A stretch of 64,000 bases of DNA from Flectonema sp. DT1601 (lineage: Eukaryota > Euglenozoa > Diplonemea > Diplonemida > Diplonemidae), in assembly GCA_964019425.1 (NCBI GenBank), contig OZ025810.1, positions 124,001 through 188,000 on the forward strand, read 5' to 3'. Position numbers and translations under genes: made by a program. Under the pieces are notes generated by a model, which saw only the letters and a program-made list of their open reading frames with translations, was not told where the DNA came from and searched no databases. Every line of letters begins with the position of its first letter. Positions within the stretch are counted from its first letter, which is position 1. Positions 11,911 to 22,603 of this stretch are shown piece by piece.

Positions 11911-14900
11911 TCAACAGGAGACGTCGATAAAGTATGGAGCTTCTACCGTTCTGAGTCTAGCCATTTGTAACCCAGGTAAGTAACCAGTTAGATGACCAAA
12001 GGTCATTGTTGAGTATGATGAAGAGTCTACATCACTTGACTTATTGATTCCGTGTTTTACTCCAACAAGAGACCCAGTTGGAATAGGACCAGCAGAGGGA
12101 CCAATCCCCCATGCTGAGACTTCGTCTTCGTCACCGATGTTAACTCGAAGTGGCACTCCAAAGTTCGTTGCAGATATTGATAAAGACGATAAGTACCTCA
12201 CTAACTTGTGGGCTGTTATTGGACTACCAACTCCCCAAGGCATTAGTAGCCTCTCAACAGAGCAAGGGTTAATCATTATCTGTCCACACCTTCCAATCTC
12301 AATGCGGACACCTGCGTGTTGGTTACCTGGGGTTCCCGAAGCAAACGTGCAAGCATCATTTTCGTTTCGTATGTTCATGTTGTGAGGAACGCAGGAATCC
12401 ATCTCACGCTTAAAGACCGCATCACCCATTCGAGGAATTCCAAAGGTGTAGAGAGCAACATGCGAACTGCCGTACTTGGAAGCCATTGAGTGAGAACACA
12501 AAGTAGCTATGGCAGCACCTAGTGAGTGACCTGTTATAAAGAAACGCTCAGCATCAACACAGTGAGATTGTACTGCAGCCATCACATCATCTTCTATTGA
12601 TCTCCACAGCTTCATAAAACCACCGTGAACAGAAGCACCTTCAACCCATTCAATACGAAGAAAATCGAGATCACACTTTTTATTGCTGTCGTTAGCAGTT
12701 CCTCTGAAAGCCACAACATAAGAATGAGATCGTGTGGTAGTTTCGCAGTCATCGCACTGCGCCATTTTCCCGATTACTACCTGCATCCCGTGCTCAACAA
12801 GAACACAGATTAGTTCTACTCCACAACGAGGAACATCTATCGGACGATTCGGAGGAGGTTGCCCTCTGCGACCTCCGACAATATTCGCAGAAGACATACC
12901 TGAGTGCAAAATAGATGTTTTCTCGTTTGGTTGAACATAAATCTCAACGGTGTCGCCTTTACTACATGCTAACGGATTTGCTTTTTCATAAGCAGGACAC
13001 GAACGGTACGTTTCATAACAAACCTGAGCTAAGATGGTGCTGGTTTCGAGGCAGAAAGTTGGAACTGCAAGACACTCATTGCTGTCATCCTTCCAGGTAG
13101 GAATTGCCCAAAAGATGGCAACAGTTCCTTGATGAAGAGTTCTTAAAGTAGTGTTAGCCAGAGTAACACAAATCCAGGACGGGATCTTCATAAGCAATGG
13201 AGACAAGAGATCTGATACAATAACAACAACTGGAACAACACAAATATGAACAACAATCACAATAATTAGAAAACTAATAAACAACAATTGAATAATTAAA
13301 CACCTCAATATCGACATCTCTCCATAACAAAAGGTACAGTTGAGCGGAGGAATCTGATGAAGGAGAGCGACAATACTCTGCGATCGACTAGTTAACCAAT
13401 TTGTGAACCTCGAACCTCCAAAAGGTATTATCAAAATAGGAATCGATAACACAAAAACCAACAACCACAAGACTGACTTCATCCAAACATTTATAATTGC
13501 GAAAGTATGGAAAGTTGAGCTTCTTGGTGACCAGTCTTCGCAAGGTAGTTCTAGTTGTTTCCTCCAAAACTCCATTTCACTCTCTCGGGTTTCAAAATAA
13601 TAAAAAGCAAAAGCACTACGATGATCATGAAGCCATCTTCTCCAAGACAACGGCCAAGATATGTTCCTCCACCTGTTGCAATCAATCGCACCAGAGAACG
13701 AAGTGTGCGGGTGTGATACCGACCTCATTAACACTGAAAGACAACAAGTTATCCCAAGAAAGAATATCTCTTTCCCGAGTGGCATTAACTGAGTTGGGTA
13801 ATAAACTCGAGTGAGGCAGAGAATAGTTTCAACTGTGAAATACAACCCCATCAACTCACCCACCCATATAAAGATTCGTTGCTGTAAATATCGACCTCGA
13901 CTCTCGAGGTAAGGAACGTGTAAGTATCTGATCCTACCATAAGAAAAGAGTTTCATAATTCCAAGAAAATATAAAATTTGTACAACACCACTGATCACAG
14001 CTAAGTAAATATGTCCCTTCCCAAGAGAACGTTTGGAAACAAACAAAAACCACGAAGTTCCAAAGCTAGTCCACGAACTCTCTGCAGATTCAGCAGATGC
14101 AAAAGTTCTACTGCCGATTATGACAATAATATAGAATCCTGACAGGAGAGTGCTCAGTGAGATACAGATAATCTTATTGAAAACATCTCTTGATAATAAT
14201 ACAAAAACCATAACTTGAATGTAATAAACAACAATCTGACTTGTGATCCCTGAGTTAAATTCAACATAACTCCTGTCCTGTCCTCCGTTGAGTTCGAAGT
14301 TCTTCCAGGAGTGTACATAAGTTTCAATGACACTAACAGACAAGTGGAATGTATGAATAACAAGCAACCCTAACATGAGAAAACGTTCTGGGGATTGCAA
14401 CCCTTTCAGGAACTTCACGACCAGAACTCCAAAGATTACTGTAAACGTGATATTTAATAATCTGTGTGTCTTCGAATAGGCCGTTGTGTGCCTCGTAACT
14501 GTAAACATGACTTTTCCACAATTACCTGTAAAATACACATTTTTCGACTGTGAAGGGAGCGATCTCGGAATTCTAATTTGATACCCACCAGCGTGATAGT
14601 AATCATCGCAGTAATATGGAACAGAGAAATCTCTAATGTTGTTGTAGAAGTTTGGGAAAACACTACCTCTCGAGTCTGCTGTTATGTTACCTTCCACTTC
14701 TTGTGAAACTGTCACGGAAGCAGCCGGGTCAAAGAACCCAACTTCAAAAAATGAATCATCGTGAAACCTTACTCGAGTCTGAGTTCCATTATCGCAAACG
14801 GATGGCTGTGATATCGATATAATTTGGTGTCTCTCTCCAGGTTCTAATGACGAAGCAACTGAAGGGATGTCAACGATGATTCCAATCACAGCAAATATGA

Positions 14901-14997
14901 ACATTAACAAACACATAACATCCGTCATCACACCTCTTGTCTCTGCCCAAATAGGAGTTCGGCTATTCGATATTTGAGGAAGTCCATCAGAACTCAT
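11911..14997 (-). CDS. Membrane-anchored diacylglycerol-lipase-like protein (class 3 lipase)
   Basis: One exon, 1,028 residues, ATG 14997, TGA 11911. The N-terminal two-thirds has many hydrophobic helices (first at about residues 28-47, then several between 180 and 400 and between 500 and 640). The C-terminal third is a lipase-3 domain with the nucleophile elbow FITGHSLGA near residue 825, preceded by YVVAFRGT. Layout and length resemble DAGL alpha, which releases 2-acylglycerol at membranes. Oddity: after the TGA, a reading frame shifted by one base continues for about 35 further codons to a TAG at 11811 and looks like coding sequence, so the true C-terminus may include it (indel, assembly error or unseen splicing). 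The 5' end of this gene is duplicated at 11363-11615. Confidence 0.8.
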   Translation of the reverse strand: MSSDGLPQISNSRTPIWAETRGVMTDVMCLLMFIFAVIGIIVDIPSVASSLEPGERHQIISISQPSVCDNGTQTRVRFHDDSFFEVGFFDPAASVTVSQEVEGNITADSRGSVFPNFYNNIRDFSVPYYCDDYYHAGGYQIRIPRSLPSQSKNVYFTGNCGKVMFTVTRHTTAYSKTHRLLNITFTVIFGVLVVKFLKGLQSPERFLMLGLLVIHTFHLSVSVIETYVHSWKNFELNGGQDRSYVEFNSGITSQIVVYYIQVMVFVLLSRDVFNKIICISLSTLLSGFYIIVIIGSRTFASAESAESSWTSFGTSWFLFVSKRSLGKGHIYLAVISGVVQILYFLGIMKLFSYGRIRYLHVPYLESRGRYLQQRIFIWVGELMGLYFTVETILCLTRVYYPTQLMPLGKEIFFLGITCCLSVLMRSVSHPHTSFSGAIDCNRWRNISWPLSWRRWLHDHRSAFAFYYFETRESEMEFWRKQLELPCEDWSPRSSTFHTFAIINVWMKSVLWLLVFVLSIPILIIPFGGSRFTNWLTSRSQSIVALLHQIPPLNCTFCYGEMSILRCLIIQLLFISFLIIVIVVHICVVPVVVIVSDLLSPLLMKIPSWICVTLANTTLRTLHQGTVAIFWAIPTWKDDSNECLAVPTFCLETSTILAQVCYETYRSCPAYEKANPLACSKGDTVEIYVQPNEKTSILHSGMSSANIVGGRRGQPPPNRPIDVPRCGVELICVLVEHGMQVVIGKMAQCDDCETTTRSHSYVVAFRGTANDSNKKCDLDFLRIEWVEGASVHGGFMKLWRSIEDDVMAAVQSHCVDAERFFITGHSLGAAIATLCSHSMASKYGSSHVALYTFGIPRMGDAVFKREMDSCVPHNMNIRNENDACTFASGTPGNQHAGVRIEIGRCGQIMINPCSVERLLMPWGVGSPITAHKLVRYLSSLSISATNFGVPLRVNIGDEDEVSAWGIGPSAGPIPTGSLVGVKHGINKSSDVDSSSYSTMTFGHLTGYLPGLQMARLRTVEAPYFIDVSC

Positions 14998-15387
14998 GTG
15001 GAAAATATTTTATGAATCAATGTGACTGGTTGTGTTCGTAACGGTGCATGTTTGGTATTCTATTTAAATAAATAACGTAATCCTCGACACACGTCAATAC
15101 ATAAACTGATATATCAGACATCAGGTTCACGTGATCCCTGATCGTTAGTTAAACAGCTACCGAATGCTGTGATTATATCAAAAAAGTGATGACGAAAATA
15201 ACTTAAAAAAAAGAAACAAGAAATTTGAAATCTTCCTTTTTTAAATTTCAACGGACGGAAACTGATATCTGCGGTCCAACTCGAGGCTTATTGTCTCTCA
15301 CTGACAGCCTTACTTCTGCTGTAAGAAGTTAAACTTCATATCGACAACAGCATTTACTATTTTCATTTCGTGTCAAAGATGCTGCGA

Positions 15388-16130
15388 CTAGTCTGAATCG
15401 TCCTCATCCATTTCTTCGTATTCTTCCATTTCTTCAAATCCTTCTCCAGCTAACAAGTCGTCAGAATCGAATTCCTCATCTTCGATGGAAGAAGTTTCTT
15501 CCTTTTTGAATTGGTGACCAGCTGTTTTTTATTTTATAGTTGTTGAAAAATCTCACACAAGAGAGAAAAGAGTTATAAAAACAAACCATGAATTCGACGA
15601 ACTGCTTCCTTCTTTTGTGCACTAGTCATCTGTGTCCATGAAGACGGAAGGCGAGGTAGAGATTCGAGTTCGATTGTGGCGTCAGAGTCCGCCCCGCAGG
15701 ATGCCTTCTTCACAGATTTCTCGACAGGCTCTTTCTTTGGACGCTTTTTTAGTGGGATGTCTTCAACCAACTCTTCTTCTTCCTCCTCCTCCTCCTGAGG
15801 GTCTTTATGAGCAAACTCACCCTCAAAGGATAGCGTACCTGTTACGAAAATTTTAGTTTTCGCTGTGTGACCACCAGAAAGTACGAACTTTGCGCTGTAG
15901 CTGCCAGGAATTACAAACTCGAGATGAGCTCCACACTCGTCAATTGTACAAAGTGGTATTTCCTTACCATCAATAACAGCTTTTACTCCAACTCTACCTT
16001 TACCAACGTGAGTGTCAATAGCAACGCGACTCACTCGAAGCATGTGTCCGTATGGAACTGATACCTCGCCAGCCTTCTTTGATGTGACTTCAACTCCCCA
16101 GAGTTCCTCAGGATACGTAGATTGCAACAT
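15388..16130 (-). CDS. Nucleoplasmin-like (HD2/FKBP39-type) acidic protein
   Basis: Exons 15587-16130 and 15388-15521 around a 65-nt phase-1 intron; 225 residues, ATG 16130, TAG 15388. The first 100 residues form the nucleoplasmin-like beta-sandwich seen in plant HD2 histone deacetylase-like proteins and in FKBP39/FPR4-type immunophilins (opening EELWGVEV, then alternating strands and IPGSYSAKF). An acidic run (EEEEEEEE) and a lysine-rich KKRPKKEP stretch follow; the second exon ends in an acidic tail (EEMEEYEEMDEDDSD). No FKBP domain is attached. Likely a nuclear or nucleolar histone chaperone. Its 3' flank holds a weak hairpin near 15316-15333. Confidence 0.8.
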
Positions 16131-17481
16131 TTTCCCTCTTTTGTTCGTTTGTTGGGAAATGACCCGACCTGTTGGGTTTTTTGCGAAATAATGAATAGAC
16201 AGAATATCTTAAATCTCTCACACTTATTTAATTCCCTGAACTATGATTCGCATTAACTTAATAATAAGGTCCTATTTAGAAGAAAAAAACTATTTAATTA
16301 GTACAACTTGTTCAACCAAAACAACAATTTTAGATAAGAAAAGAAATCAAAAGAACTTCAATAATGGAGACGAATTGTTTCCAAAATAGAATTTGAAATT
16401 TTCTGTTTAAATCAATTTCAGTAATTGTGCAGTATTCTCAAGCACCGGGAAAACAGAGCTAACCCGGAGTTGAACCCGGAATTGTTATTTAATCTTCCTT
16501 ATTATTATTATTATGATCCCTTTATCAGATATTGATGAGTAACACAAGGCGTGTGATCGTTGACACTGTTGGCCAAGAGATGCACCGCCACGTACGACAG
16601 GACCAACAAAGAAATAAAATTCAAGTTGATAGTTAAAAAAAAATACATTATTAGAGAGGATCACAACACACAATAACAACACTCGCATTGAGCTTTGCTG
16701 TCCAGTAAATCAATCAACAAAAAACAGTCTACCCAGTTCACGTGATCGAGATAGAGACGAACAGCGATTCACACGTAAGAATAGCAATAAATAATATAAA
16801 AAACTGACAGCAGCAAAATACTTCGCATACGCAGTTCAGACAGCGTGCGAGAACTCGTATCGCTATTGTCAAAGCAGCATTATTTCTTTTGAAAACCAAA
16901 GATATCAACTAATATTAATAGCGGATAACAATGCAACACGTCGTTCACATAAAGAAAGGGAATCGAGGACAACAAAAAAAAAAAAAAAAAAAACGGGGAT
17001 GAAACCTTTGACAATGTAAAAACAGTAACAACTTTAAGGTATTAAAAATAAAATTAATACCAAAGTACTTGACTGAAAAAGTATTTGTAGTTGTTAATCA
17101 AAGAAAAGGTACGTTTATAAGAAAACATGAAAAAAGGGAAAATTATATTTTTTTTGTCTTATTGACCAGAAGACATTGTCTCGGGGGAAAAAAAAAAAAA
17201 AAAAAAGGGAAACTACTACACGATTTATCACACGTCACAATTAGGACTTGGAATCCAAAAAAACGGGAAAAATAATATTAATCTGAATAAATAAAGAAAA
17301 CATCTGCGATGGTAAAGCGAGAAGACACGTTCCTCTTCCTGCTAAAGAACCTTCACGTGGGATACCAAACATGTAAAACCCAAAAATATTTTCAATACCA
17401 TCGATCACCACGTTTTTATGGATCCCAATATGCTAATCACATCAACTAATAATTCTTACGATACAAACATTACAACTACTC
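16131..17481. other. Intergenic stretch
   Basis: No gene seen. Contains the dispersed repeat at 17016-17180, A-tracts near 16975 and 17190, and a T-arm-like word near 16460 that does not extend to a tRNA. Confidence 0.5.
17016..17180. repeat. Dispersed repeat, copy 1 (pairs with 40613-40771)
   Basis: About 165 bp, roughly 90% identical by eye to 40613-40771 and in the same orientation. Includes a short inverted repeat GGTATTAA/TTAATACC. On the minus strand it contains a pyrimidine-rich tract ending TTTTTCAG, so it resembles a splice-acceptor region. No terminal repeats or target-site duplications were recognised. Confidence 0.8.
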
Positions 17482-19101
17482 TTACTGATCGTCCTTAGTG
17501 TCAATCCACTTCAGAGCAATACGTTCCTTCTTGTCAAGAAGACCATCTTCCCATTGAGCATCATCTCCGTTCTTTCCGTTGAGCTTGTCAAGAACAGATT
17601 GCAACTTCTTGGCCCACGCAAGCTCACCGTGCTCAGCTCTGTACTTCTGAATCAACTTGTAAAGAGGAACATCAGAAGGACCAAGGTTCAATAATGGAGC
17701 GAAATGATCGTACGACTTGCACTGCTCACAGTTCTCAAGAACTTCTGTTGGGGCATTAGCAGGGTTGAATGGACCGTGTGATTTCTGAACAATCCAAATA
17801 TCATCAATAACTCTTCCGTAGTCAGCTTGTGGGAATTCACTTGGGTCAGTCTGTACCTGCTGCCAGTGAATGTGAGTTGAGTTGTGAACAATCATTCTGG
17901 TGTACCCAAAGGTGTTCGATCTGAAGGCAGACCAACTTGGCTGCTTAGTAATAAATGGAGTGTGCATCTCACGACTTCCAGCAGCACCAGTTACAACGTA
18001 GATAGTGGCAGTTGGGTTCTGGTAGTTCGACTGACTCTTGTCCTGGTAAGTTGGGAATGATCTCTCATAGTTGTGCTGATGTCCGTTGACGGAGAAGTCA
18101 ACACCGTACTGGAAGAAGAGGTCCTCAAGAGCACCTCTGACTTCCTTATCAGAACCGGTGTCGGCTGAAGAGTAGAGTGGACGGTGACCGTGAACTACAA
18201 TCCACGGACACTCATCTCTGTTTTTGTTAGCCTTAATCAAGTCGTCCTTCAACCAGCTTAAAAATGTTTTCTTAGTAACCTTATCACTGTACTCAGCAAC
18301 AGGGGCATGGAACAACTCAGTCGAGAATGAGATATAGTGAACAAGTGCATGGTTCCATGAGAAGTACATGGTGTTGGTTGTTTCTCCATTAATTGTAGTG
18401 TAGGTTGGGGGAATAGCGTTAGATGGCTGAGATCTGAATCTCTCGATGTACTGCGCCAGGGAGCCAGGAGTGTCTTCGTGGTTACCATGAGACACCATGT
18501 ATGGCACTCGTGTAGCAATTTGTTCGATGTTCTCAAAGAACTGATCTCCCAACTTTCCCTCGTTAGTGTCTAAATTATAAGCGAAGTCTCCAGCGTGAAG
18601 GAACATGTCAGCGGTCTCAACTTCAGAAACCAAACCAGCAGATGTGTTGTGGGCGCAGGTCTTCGCATCACACACGTTACCGTGTTGTGTGCAGGCATCG
18701 CAAAGAGTGAATGCTGCAGGGGTACCCATGTCACCAAACAACATATGCCTGTATGGTGGGGAGCTGCGCTTGTTGACGAAGCTGAACACGTCGCTGTATC
18801 CGTTCTGCTTGTCTCCTACCTTGTAGTAGTACTTAGTATTTGGCTGAAGTCCCTTCATGACTGCGGCTCTGGTGTACCACTTCTCTCTGAAGGTATTAGC
18901 GTGGTACTTTCTGGAATCACCAGTCTGAGTCATGGTGAGGTTAGTTGGAGAGTTACCGTACAGAACTTCACTGGTAGCTCCTTCCTTTTCACTTGCCCAC
19001 TGCACTGACATCTGGTCAGGGGTCATTCCTAACGCCAAGTGAACTTGACCGGCATCTGCGGCACCTACACAGGCCAACAGCAGAGCTGCGACACGTGACA
19101 T
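17482..19101 (-). CDS. Secreted purple acid phosphatase (paralogue 1)
   Basis: Single exon, 539 residues, ATG 19101, TAA 17482. Signal peptide of about 18 residues (hydrophobic core ALLLACVGA). An N-terminal fibronectin-like purple acid phosphatase domain precedes the metallophosphoesterase core. All five metal-binding blocks are present in order: FGDMG, GDFAY, GNHE, VVHGHRP and GHQHNYERSFP. This predicts a secreted or lysosomal binuclear metal phosphatase that releases phosphate from organic esters. It lies downstream of a second copy (20350-21960). Codon use is richer in C- and G-ending codons than in most neighbours, a possible sign of high expression. Acceptor TACTTGACAG is 17 nt before the ATG. 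Confidence 0.93.
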   Translation of the reverse strand: MSRVAALLLACVGAADAGQVHLALGMTPDQMSVQWASEKEGATSEVLYGNSPTNLTMTQTGDSRKYHANTFREKWYTRAAVMKGLQPNTKYYYKVGDKQNGYSDVFSFVNKRSSPPYRHMLFGDMGTPAAFTLCDACTQHGNVCDAKTCAHNTSAGLVSEVETADMFLHAGDFAYNLDTNEGKLGDQFFENIEQIATRVPYMVSHGNHEDTPGSLAQYIERFRSQPSNAIPPTYTTINGETTNTMYFSWNHALVHYISFSTELFHAPVAEYSDKVTKKTFLSWLKDDLIKANKNRDECPWIVVHGHRPLYSSADTGSDKEVRGALEDLFFQYGVDFSVNGHQHNYERSFPTYQDKSQSNYQNPTATIYVVTGAAGSREMHTPFITKQPSWSAFRSNTFGYTRMIVHNSTHIHWQQVQTDPSEFPQADYGRVIDDIWIVQKSHGPFNPANAPTEVLENCEQCKSYDHFAPLLNLGPSDVPLYKLIQKYRAEHGELAWAKKLQSVLDKLNGKNGDDAQWEDGLLDKKERIALKWIDTKDDQ

Positions 19102-20349
19102 TTTATTTTTGATATTCTGTCAAGTATAATAATCGCGGGCCTTCACGTAATCATTAGACTGCAAGACTACATAACATCAGTTTGTATTCTAATTGTGCGC
19201 TGAAGGAAGAGAATGCAGATAAAATACAAATTACCAATAGGTGCATGTTAACGAAAGAATTTGCCACAATTAGTTTATGAATTGTACGTTAGCACATAAA
19301 GTAGATACTTTTTTTTCAAACAAAAATAACAGAAAATAGTGATTACGGTCACGCATGACTATCATACGCACAGCTTGCTGCACTATCGTTGTTTTTTTGG
19401 TTGTTAATTCACCCTAAGAATAGATCTCAGCAGACAGACAGTGGGTAGATAGTTTATTCTTGTTATGGATAGTAAGGTAACCATTAAGGCATTTTTTTTT
19501 TTTTTTTTTTTTTGAAAGGTTTTCCTTTTGGGGATTAAGAGAACACGACTTTCATCAAAAAAAAAAAAGAACCAACTCGCGTAGAGTTCCCCCTCCATCA
19601 GGGAGAGGGAAATTTTTTAGTTCCCCAACTCGAATTACCAAAAAAAAAAAAAACACTTTTGAGCAATTTGAGGGATTTCATTTTTCTTATTGCATCCAAA
19701 CAACAAACACCAATACCACAAGTCAATATACACACTGACGTGAATCGAACTCCTCGCAGTATTTTTGGTTATTTGTTATTTCCAAACAATTCTTTCAAAT
19801 CTATCCGCAGCATGAGTTTATACGGAGGAACTCATTGTTTTGGTTGTTTTTTTTTCTAAAAAAAAATTCTTATTCTTTTTTCTTTTTTCTTTTCATTTAG
19901 TCGAACGAAAACTTCTTAAAGTACACAAATCTCAAATTATTTTGAATTGGGACTTAAGAACCCGACAAACCCGAACCCATACCACTACACTCGAACTAAC
20001 AATTTGGATAAGGGGTTTTCAGGACTTCAGACTACACAGCGATGTGTGCACAAGGACTTTAAATATCCTTAAAGTCGAGACGAGGATACTCCACATTGGG
20101 TACAACCGCATTGAGTACTAGAATGGGAATGAAAAGGGAGAGTAACATTATAACAACAGAATTCTAAATAATAGAGAAGGCTGCTTTCCTTTTTGTGTTA
20201 GTTCCCGATGAGGATTTCAGTACAAACCCTATCCGGTGCTTCATGCTGACAACACAAAAAAAGGAATTTTATAAAGTCGTGAGTTTAAGGGAGGGAAAGA
20301 GTTCTACTTTGTTCTTTTCGCAAATGGTTTCTTTTTACAAATCCGCTAT
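19102..20349. other. Intergenic stretch between the two phosphatase genes
   Basis: No gene seen; long T- and A-tracts (19491-19513, 19558-19569, 19639-19652, about 19845-19900). Only incidental open frames. Confidence 0.5.
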
Positions 20350-21960
20350 TTACTGGCTGTTCTTGGAGCCGATCCACTTAAAGGCAGTCTTCTCCCTTTC
20401 GTCAAGAAGACCATCTTCCCACTCAACACTTCCATCCTTGCCGTTGAGCTTGTCAAGAACAGATTGCAACTTCTTGGCCCACGCAAGCTCACCGTGCTCA
20501 GCTCTGTACTTCTGAATCAACTTGTAAAGAGGAACATCAGAAGGACCAAGGTTCAATAATGGAGCGAAGTGGTCAACAGACTTGCACTGCTCACAGGCAT
20601 CAGGGTCAGGAGTTTCAGTTGGGGCGTCAGAAGGTTTGAATGGACCTTGGTTGTTCTGAACAATCCAAATATCATCAATAACTCTTCCGTAGTCAGACAA
20701 TGGGAAGTCAGCTGGGTCAGTCTGTACCTGCTGCCAGTGAATGTGACTTGAGTTGTGAACAATCATTCTTGAGTATCCGAAAGTGTCTGATCTGAAGGCA
20801 GACCAACTTGGCTGTCTGATGTCGAATGGAGTGTGCATCTCTTGACTCCCAGCAGCACCAGAGACAATGTAGATAGTGGCAGTTGGGTTGTGGTAGTTGG
20901 TCTGACTCTTGTCCTTGTAGGTTGGGAATGATCTCTCGTAGTCGTGCTGATGTCCGTTGACGGAGAAGCTGACACCGTACTGGAAGAAGAGGTCTTCAAG
21001 AGCAGCTCTGACTTGGTGGTCGTGTCCTGGAAGAGCTGATGAGTAGAGCGGACGGTGACCGTGAACTACGATCCATGGGAACTTATCTCTGTTCTTGTTA
21101 GCTTTAATTAAGTCATCCTTCAACCAGGCAACTAGGGTTTCCTTAGTAACCTTTCCATCACTGACTCCGTGCCACAACTCAGTTGAGATAGCGATGTAGT
21201 GAACTAATGCGTGGTCCCATGAGAAGTACATGGTGTTGGTTGTTTCTCCGTTCTTTGATGTAAAGGTTGGGGGAATAGCGTTAGATGGCTGAGATCTAAA
21301 TCTCTCGATGTACTGAGCAAGAGCCTGGGCACTGTCTTCGTGGTTACCATGAGACACCATGTATGGCACTCTTGAAGCAATTTGTTCGATGTTCTCAAAG
21401 AACTGATCTCCCAACACACCCTTATCGGTGTCCAGGTCGTACGCAAAGTCACCAACGTGAAGGAACATGTCAGCGGTCTCAACTTCAGAAACTAAACCAA
21501 CAGATGTGTTGTGGGCACACTTGCTCGCATCACACACTTTGTTGTGCTGTGTGCAGGCATCGCAAAGGGAAAACGCTGCTGGGGAACCCATGTCACCAAA
21601 CAAGATGTGTCTGTAAGGTGGGCCACTGCGCTTGTTGACGAAGCTGAACACGTCGCTGTATCCGTTCTGCTTGTCTCCTACCTTGTAGTAGTACTTAGTA
21701 TTTGGCTGAAGTCCCTTCATGACTGCGGCTCTGGTGTACCAGGTACTTCTGCCGGAAGTGCAGTTGAAGTCTCTAATGTCACCCGACTGAGTACGTGAAA
21801 GGCTGCTTGATGAAGTACCGTACAGAACTTCACTGGTAGAACCTCTGTTCTCACTTGTCCACTGCACTGACATCTCATCAGGGGTCATTCCTAACGCCAA
21901 GTGAACTTGACCGGCATCTGCGGCACTTACGCAGGCCAACAATAGAGCAGCGGTACGCAT
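20350..21960 (-). CDS. Secreted purple acid phosphatase (paralogue 2)
   Basis: Single exon, 536 residues, ATG 21960, TAA 20350. Closely similar to the 17482-19101 protein along its whole length, with signal peptide and all metal-binding blocks intact (FGDMG, GDFAY, GNHE, VVHGHRP, GHQHDYERSFP). Differences cluster in the segment after residue 35, in the loop after GNHED and in the last 20 residues; long stretches of the C-terminal 120 residues are identical at DNA level. Arose by tandem duplication. Acceptor TTTATCACTCAG is 15 nt before the ATG. Confidence 0.93.
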   Translation of the reverse strand: MRTAALLLACVSAADAGQVHLALGMTPDEMSVQWTSENRGSTSEVLYGTSSSSLSRTQSGDIRDFNCTSGRSTWYTRAAVMKGLQPNTKYYYKVGDKQNGYSDVFSFVNKRSGPPYRHILFGDMGSPAAFSLCDACTQHNKVCDASKCAHNTSVGLVSEVETADMFLHVGDFAYDLDTDKGVLGDQFFENIEQIASRVPYMVSHGNHEDSAQALAQYIERFRSQPSNAIPPTFTSKNGETTNTMYFSWDHALVHYIAISTELWHGVSDGKVTKETLVAWLKDDLIKANKNRDKFPWIVVHGHRPLYSSALPGHDHQVRAALEDLFFQYGVSFSVNGHQHDYERSFPTYKDKSQTNYHNPTATIYIVSGAAGSQEMHTPFDIRQPSWSAFRSDTFGYSRMIVHNSSHIHWQQVQTDPADFPLSDYGRVIDDIWIVQNNQGPFKPSDAPTETPDPDACEQCKSVDHFAPLLNLGPSDVPLYKLIQKYRAEHGELAWAKKLQSVLDKLNGKDGSVEWEDGLLDEREKTAFKWIGSKNSQ

Positions 21961-22603
21961 TGTTAAAGTGTGCTGAGTGATAAATATGTTAAATTAACAG
22001 GAAAGTAATTCTAATTCATCAGTTTGAAACAATCACATTTAGTTATCAACATCTTGTATTGAAACCTGTGAAATATAACTTACTCGACTCTAAACTATCC
22101 CTCTCGTGAAACACAGGCAGCGCGTGAAAACGAGCTAAAACGTAAAACAGAAACAACAAACTTAGTAAGAATAAGAACAAGAAGAACTAGTGTACGGACT
22201 CCGTGTTGTGTAAGTACGTATGATATTCCTATAACTAAAAAATTTACGATAAGAGGCAAAGTATATCAGATTTTAGAAAACCTGACATTACTACTCAGGT
22301 AAAATATTTCGTTTTAACAAAACAAAAAGCGACTGGTGTAAATAGAATTATAATTAACAACAACTTGAACTAATGGCGATTGGAACCTCAGAAAGGTACA
22401 ACTGTCTCACACAACGGTTTTGGTACCACGGCAGTGAGTCTTTTTACCAGAGAACGAACAAGCAGAAACAAATTATAACTAACCAGTGGCAAGCAGAATG
22501 AGACGGCTCAGCATAAGAAAAGGAACAAAATAAACAAAAGAGTTGAAGTTAAAATTTCTTCGTACGGAATGTGTGTTACCACAGAAGGCTTTGCTTTGAG
22601 TGC
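21961..22603. other. Intergenic stretch
   Basis: No gene or recognisable element seen in these 640 bp; ordinary A+T-rich sequence between the phosphodiesterase 3' end and the phosphatase 5' end. Confidence 0.5.

Noticed and set aside
15612-15950. Plus-strand frames opposite the nucleoplasmin-like gene
   Set aside because: Shadows; the minus-strand frame splices into a full nucleoplasmin-type protein.
16440-16500. tRNA T-arm-like word on minus near 16460
   Set aside because: The stem has a central mismatch and no acceptor, D or anticodon arms can be placed around it.
19728-19760. TTCGATT word on minus resembling a tRNA T-loop
   Set aside because: Arms do not pair and the surrounding 70 nt do not fold as a tRNA.
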